From the NCBI RefSeq assembly GCF_031457495.1, contig NZ_JAVDWM010000001.1:2282001-2346000 (forward strand): a stretch of DNA of 64,000 nt. Reading direction: 5' to 3'. How positions within the stretch are numbered: the first letter of the stretch is position 1; each line of letters begins with the position of its first letter. Below are positions 62,188 through 64,000 of the stretch, one piece after another. Below the pieces are notes generated by a model that did no database searches, had not been told where the DNA came from, and saw only the letters and a list, made by a program, of their open reading frames with translations. The DNA is from Sphingopyxis sp. BE259. GTDB lineage: Bacteria; Pseudomonadota; Alphaproteobacteria; Sphingomonadales; Sphingomonadaceae. Made by a program: the position numbers and the translations under genes.

Positions 62188-64000
62188 TCATCGCATGGGC
62201 TCGCTTTCTGGAGGCTGAACGGGGGCGGATGGGCGTTGTTTCGCGGCTTCGGCTTCGTCCTGGGCGCGGATCAGCGCCGGCAAATTTTGTTCGATGAGCA
62301 GCGTCGGATCGTAAAAGCCTTTTGCCGAGGTCAATAGTTGGCGGAACGGCGCCTTGATCTTCACGTTAAACACCAGCGGAATTTTTGCGATCTGGTTGGT
62401 CAGGAAATTGCGCGACGCGCCCTCGCCCTGCCCCACCCCGCCAAAGCGAATGTCGGTCACCATTTCGCCGTCCAAGTCCCCGTTCAAAATGATCGTCAGA
62501 TCATCATATTTCAGGCTGCGGAGCGCGCCAAAGGCAAAATTTGCGATCGCGCCCAGATTGCGGTTCGACAACTCGCCGACATAGGCGAGCGTGCCGCCGC
62601 CAGCGCGCGAATCGATCCGCCCGCCGACGATGCGGCCGCCCAGCCCGCTGAATTCGACCGGCAACGTCCCGTCGAACTTGCCCGTCGCGTTGATGTTTTC
62701 GAACCCGAAACTTTGCAGGAATATCGCGGCATCGACCCCGACGATGTCAAAAGACAGCCGCCGCGTCTGTTCGGCACCGAAATCGAGCGTCGTCGGATGG
62801 AGCAGCAATTGCCCCCCGCCAAAGGGCCAGCTGCCGCCCTCGACCCGCACCCGGTTGTCGCCCAGCAGCTGATATTCGATTTTGCCGTCGAGCACCGGGA
62901 TACCGGGGTTGATTTCCTTGATCCGGGCGATCTGGCCGGGCGCCGAGCGCAGCCCGATCAGGTCGTCGAAGGTCAGCGTGGTGGTGAGGCCAGTGACCGG
63001 ACCAAAGGCGGCGGCCAGATTCGCATCGGCGGTGGCAAAGGTGCCGCGGCTGGTCACGCCCGCAGCGGTCCATTCGATGCGCCCGTCGCCGACCACCGAC
63101 CCTTGGACATTGGCGACGACGCCGAGCGCGAGGTTCGTCAGCTGATCGGGCTGAAAACCGTCATCGAACCGCAGCTCGCGGACCTGAAGATCGGCAAAGC
63201 CGCTGCTGTCTGCGAACCGGTGGCGGATGATCGTATCGAGGATTTTGGTACCGGTCTGTCGTTCATCGAAACCGGCCTTGGCGTCGATCACCCCGTCGGC
63301 GAAGCGCAGCGTGGCATTGTTGCTGATCAGCGGTGCGAAGCGCGCGTCGGGCGCTGTATCAGTGAGCAGCAGCCCGCCATCGAGCGTCAGGGCGCCGTCC
63401 GCCCAGCGCCATCTCCCATCGATCTCACTCATGGTCAGCGGCACCGCGCCGATCTTGCCGCTGGCACCGCGGAGTTCGCCGACCATGCTTTGCCCGTTGG
63501 GGCGCCCCGTGACGCTCTGGGCGCCGAACCGAGTGACACTGTCGCCTTGCCCCAGCCGGAAATCGGCGAGCGCGACAGACCAGCGCATCGCGGTAACGTC
63601 AATATTCGCCGGTCCGCTGGTCACCGTAAAGGGTGAACGGCCGCTGGTGCCGCGCAGATTGACGGTCGGGATGCGAATTTGCCCGCGCAATCCGCCCGGT
63701 CCCGCGCTGAGCAGTGGCGCGCCGGGACGGCTGCATAGATCGATCGCGCTGGGGCCGATCTGAAAGCCCGATAGGGTGACCCGCTGCGCGCTGACCCGGC
63801 TGCACCCACCGTTCAGCGCGAAAGCGCCGGTGGGAGCCAGAAAGCCATTGAGCGGGACGCTGAGCCGTTCAACACGTCCGTCCGCCAACGGACCCGACAA
63901 ATCGGCGCGCGTCGCAAAACGCAGCAATCCGTCGCGGTCGCCCGAGAACCGCACCGGCGCCAGCACCAGCGCTGCGCCACCGGCCTGATAGGGATCGAAG
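62188..64000 (-). CDS. ydbH: YdbH-family intermembrane phospholipid transport protein, C-terminal ~600 residues (5' end outside window)
   Basis: The frame is open to the window end (the last codons read FDPYQAGGAALV), so the N-terminus with its membrane anchor is outside. The visible part is rich in beta strands of the AsmA/VPS13-like groove type: FGRFLDGKV-like repeats such as MSEIDGRWRWADGALTLDGG, LTTTLTFDDLIGLRSAPGQI, NPGIPVLDGKIEYQLLGDNR, and FEDINATGKFDGTLPVEFSG-like text, ending IKAPFRQLLTSAKGFYDPTL. In E. coli YdbH, TamB and YhdP move phospholipids to the outer membrane. ynbE and ydbL follow in the same operon. Confidence 0.9.
   Translation of the reverse strand, partial: FDPYQAGGAALVLAPVRFSGDRDGLLRFATRADLSGPLADGRVERLSVPLNGFLAPTGAFALNGGCSRVSAQRVTLSGFQIGPSAIDLCSRPGAPLLSAGPGGLRGQIRIPTVNLRGTSGRSPFTVTSGPANIDVTAMRWSVALADFRLGQGDSVTRFGAQSVTGRPNGQSMVGELRGASGKIGAVPLTMSEIDGRWRWADGALTLDGGLLLTDTAPDARFAPLISNNATLRFADGVIDAKAGFDERQTGTKILDTIIRHRFADSSGFADLQVRELRFDDGFQPDQLTNLALGVVANVQGSVVGDGRIEWTAAGVTSRGTFATADANLAAAFGPVTGLTTTLTFDDLIGLRSAPGQIARIKEINPGIPVLDGKIEYQLLGDNRVRVEGGSWPFGGGQLLLHPTTLDFGAEQTRRLSFDIVGVDAAIFLQSFGFENINATGKFDGTLPVEFSGLGGRIVGGRIDSRAGGGTLAYVGELSNRNLGAIANFAFGALRSLKYDDLTIILNGDLDGEMVTDIRFGGVGQGEGASRNFLTNQIAKIPLVFNVKIKAPFRQLLTSAKGFYDPTLLIEQNLPALIRAQDEAEAAKQRPSAPVQPPESEPMR

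Overview
The window is GC-rich, densely coded alphaproteobacterial chromosome. A GcrA cell-cycle regulator, split b/b' ATP synthase subunits with AtpI, many Sph-type TonB/ECF genes and the overall protein style point to the Sphingomonadaceae, most likely Sphingopyxis or a close relative (inference from protein character; no search was run). No CRISPR array, insertion sequence or prophage was seen.

Layout. 0-4.7 kb: end of ychF, a Tat-exported PhoD-type phosphatase, a DUF1206 membrane protein and mutL. 4.9-10.4 kb: the rod-shape operon mreB-mreC-mreD-mrdA(PBP2)-rodA, then tRNA-Lys(CTT) and a diacylglycerol-kinase-like gene. 11.8-17.7 kb (minus): a five-gene operon of EAL phosphodiesterase, LysM lipoprotein, membrane Ser/Thr kinase, TagH-type FHA protein and PP2C phosphatase. 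This is the PpkA/Fha/PppA logic of type VI secretion, but without any secretion structural gene here. 18.0-18.8 kb: a tiny Cys-rich gene and a recombination scar made of Baeyer-Villiger monooxygenase and Old Yellow Enzyme fragments.

18.8-30.9 kb (plus) is the most unusual region: an ECF sigma factor, a vWA/YfbK lipoprotein, a membrane-anchored TPR protein, a TonB-like protein, a large autotransporter, then a second ECF sigma (FecI type), FecR, and an STN-bearing TonB-dependent receptor. The vWA and TPR proteins both carry short segments that look like the N-terminal TonB-box/plug-entry region of TonB receptors although neither is a receptor. The receptor has no ATG, GTG or TTG able to give it a full signal peptide.

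31.1-42.5 kb: paired acyl-CoA dehydrogenases, a Phd/YefM-PAS-PAS fusion, a TadG/TadE pair, YghU-type glutathione transferase, a CaiB-type CoA transferase, and a PD40 propeller-amidohydrolase fusion. 42.6-48.4 kb: tRNA-Ser(CGA), hspQ, a lone ABC-2 permease, gcrA, a thioesterase, an outer membrane barrel and parE. 48.4-50.9 kb: a third ECF sigma translationally coupled to a membrane protein and a secreted serine beta-lactamase-like protein. 51-57.7 kb (minus): thioesterase-recO-leuB-metZ-apaG-LysR and uvrC, with a divergent SDR. 58.7-61.3 kb: F0 operon atpI-atpB-atpE-atpF'-atpF. 61.5-64 kb: ydbH-ynbE-ydbL envelope lipid-transport operon, cut by the window end.

Genes often overlap by NTGA, indicating translational coupling. 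Intergenic gaps hold several families of inverted repeats, including two copies of a ~168-bp dispersed element, mostly between convergent genes.
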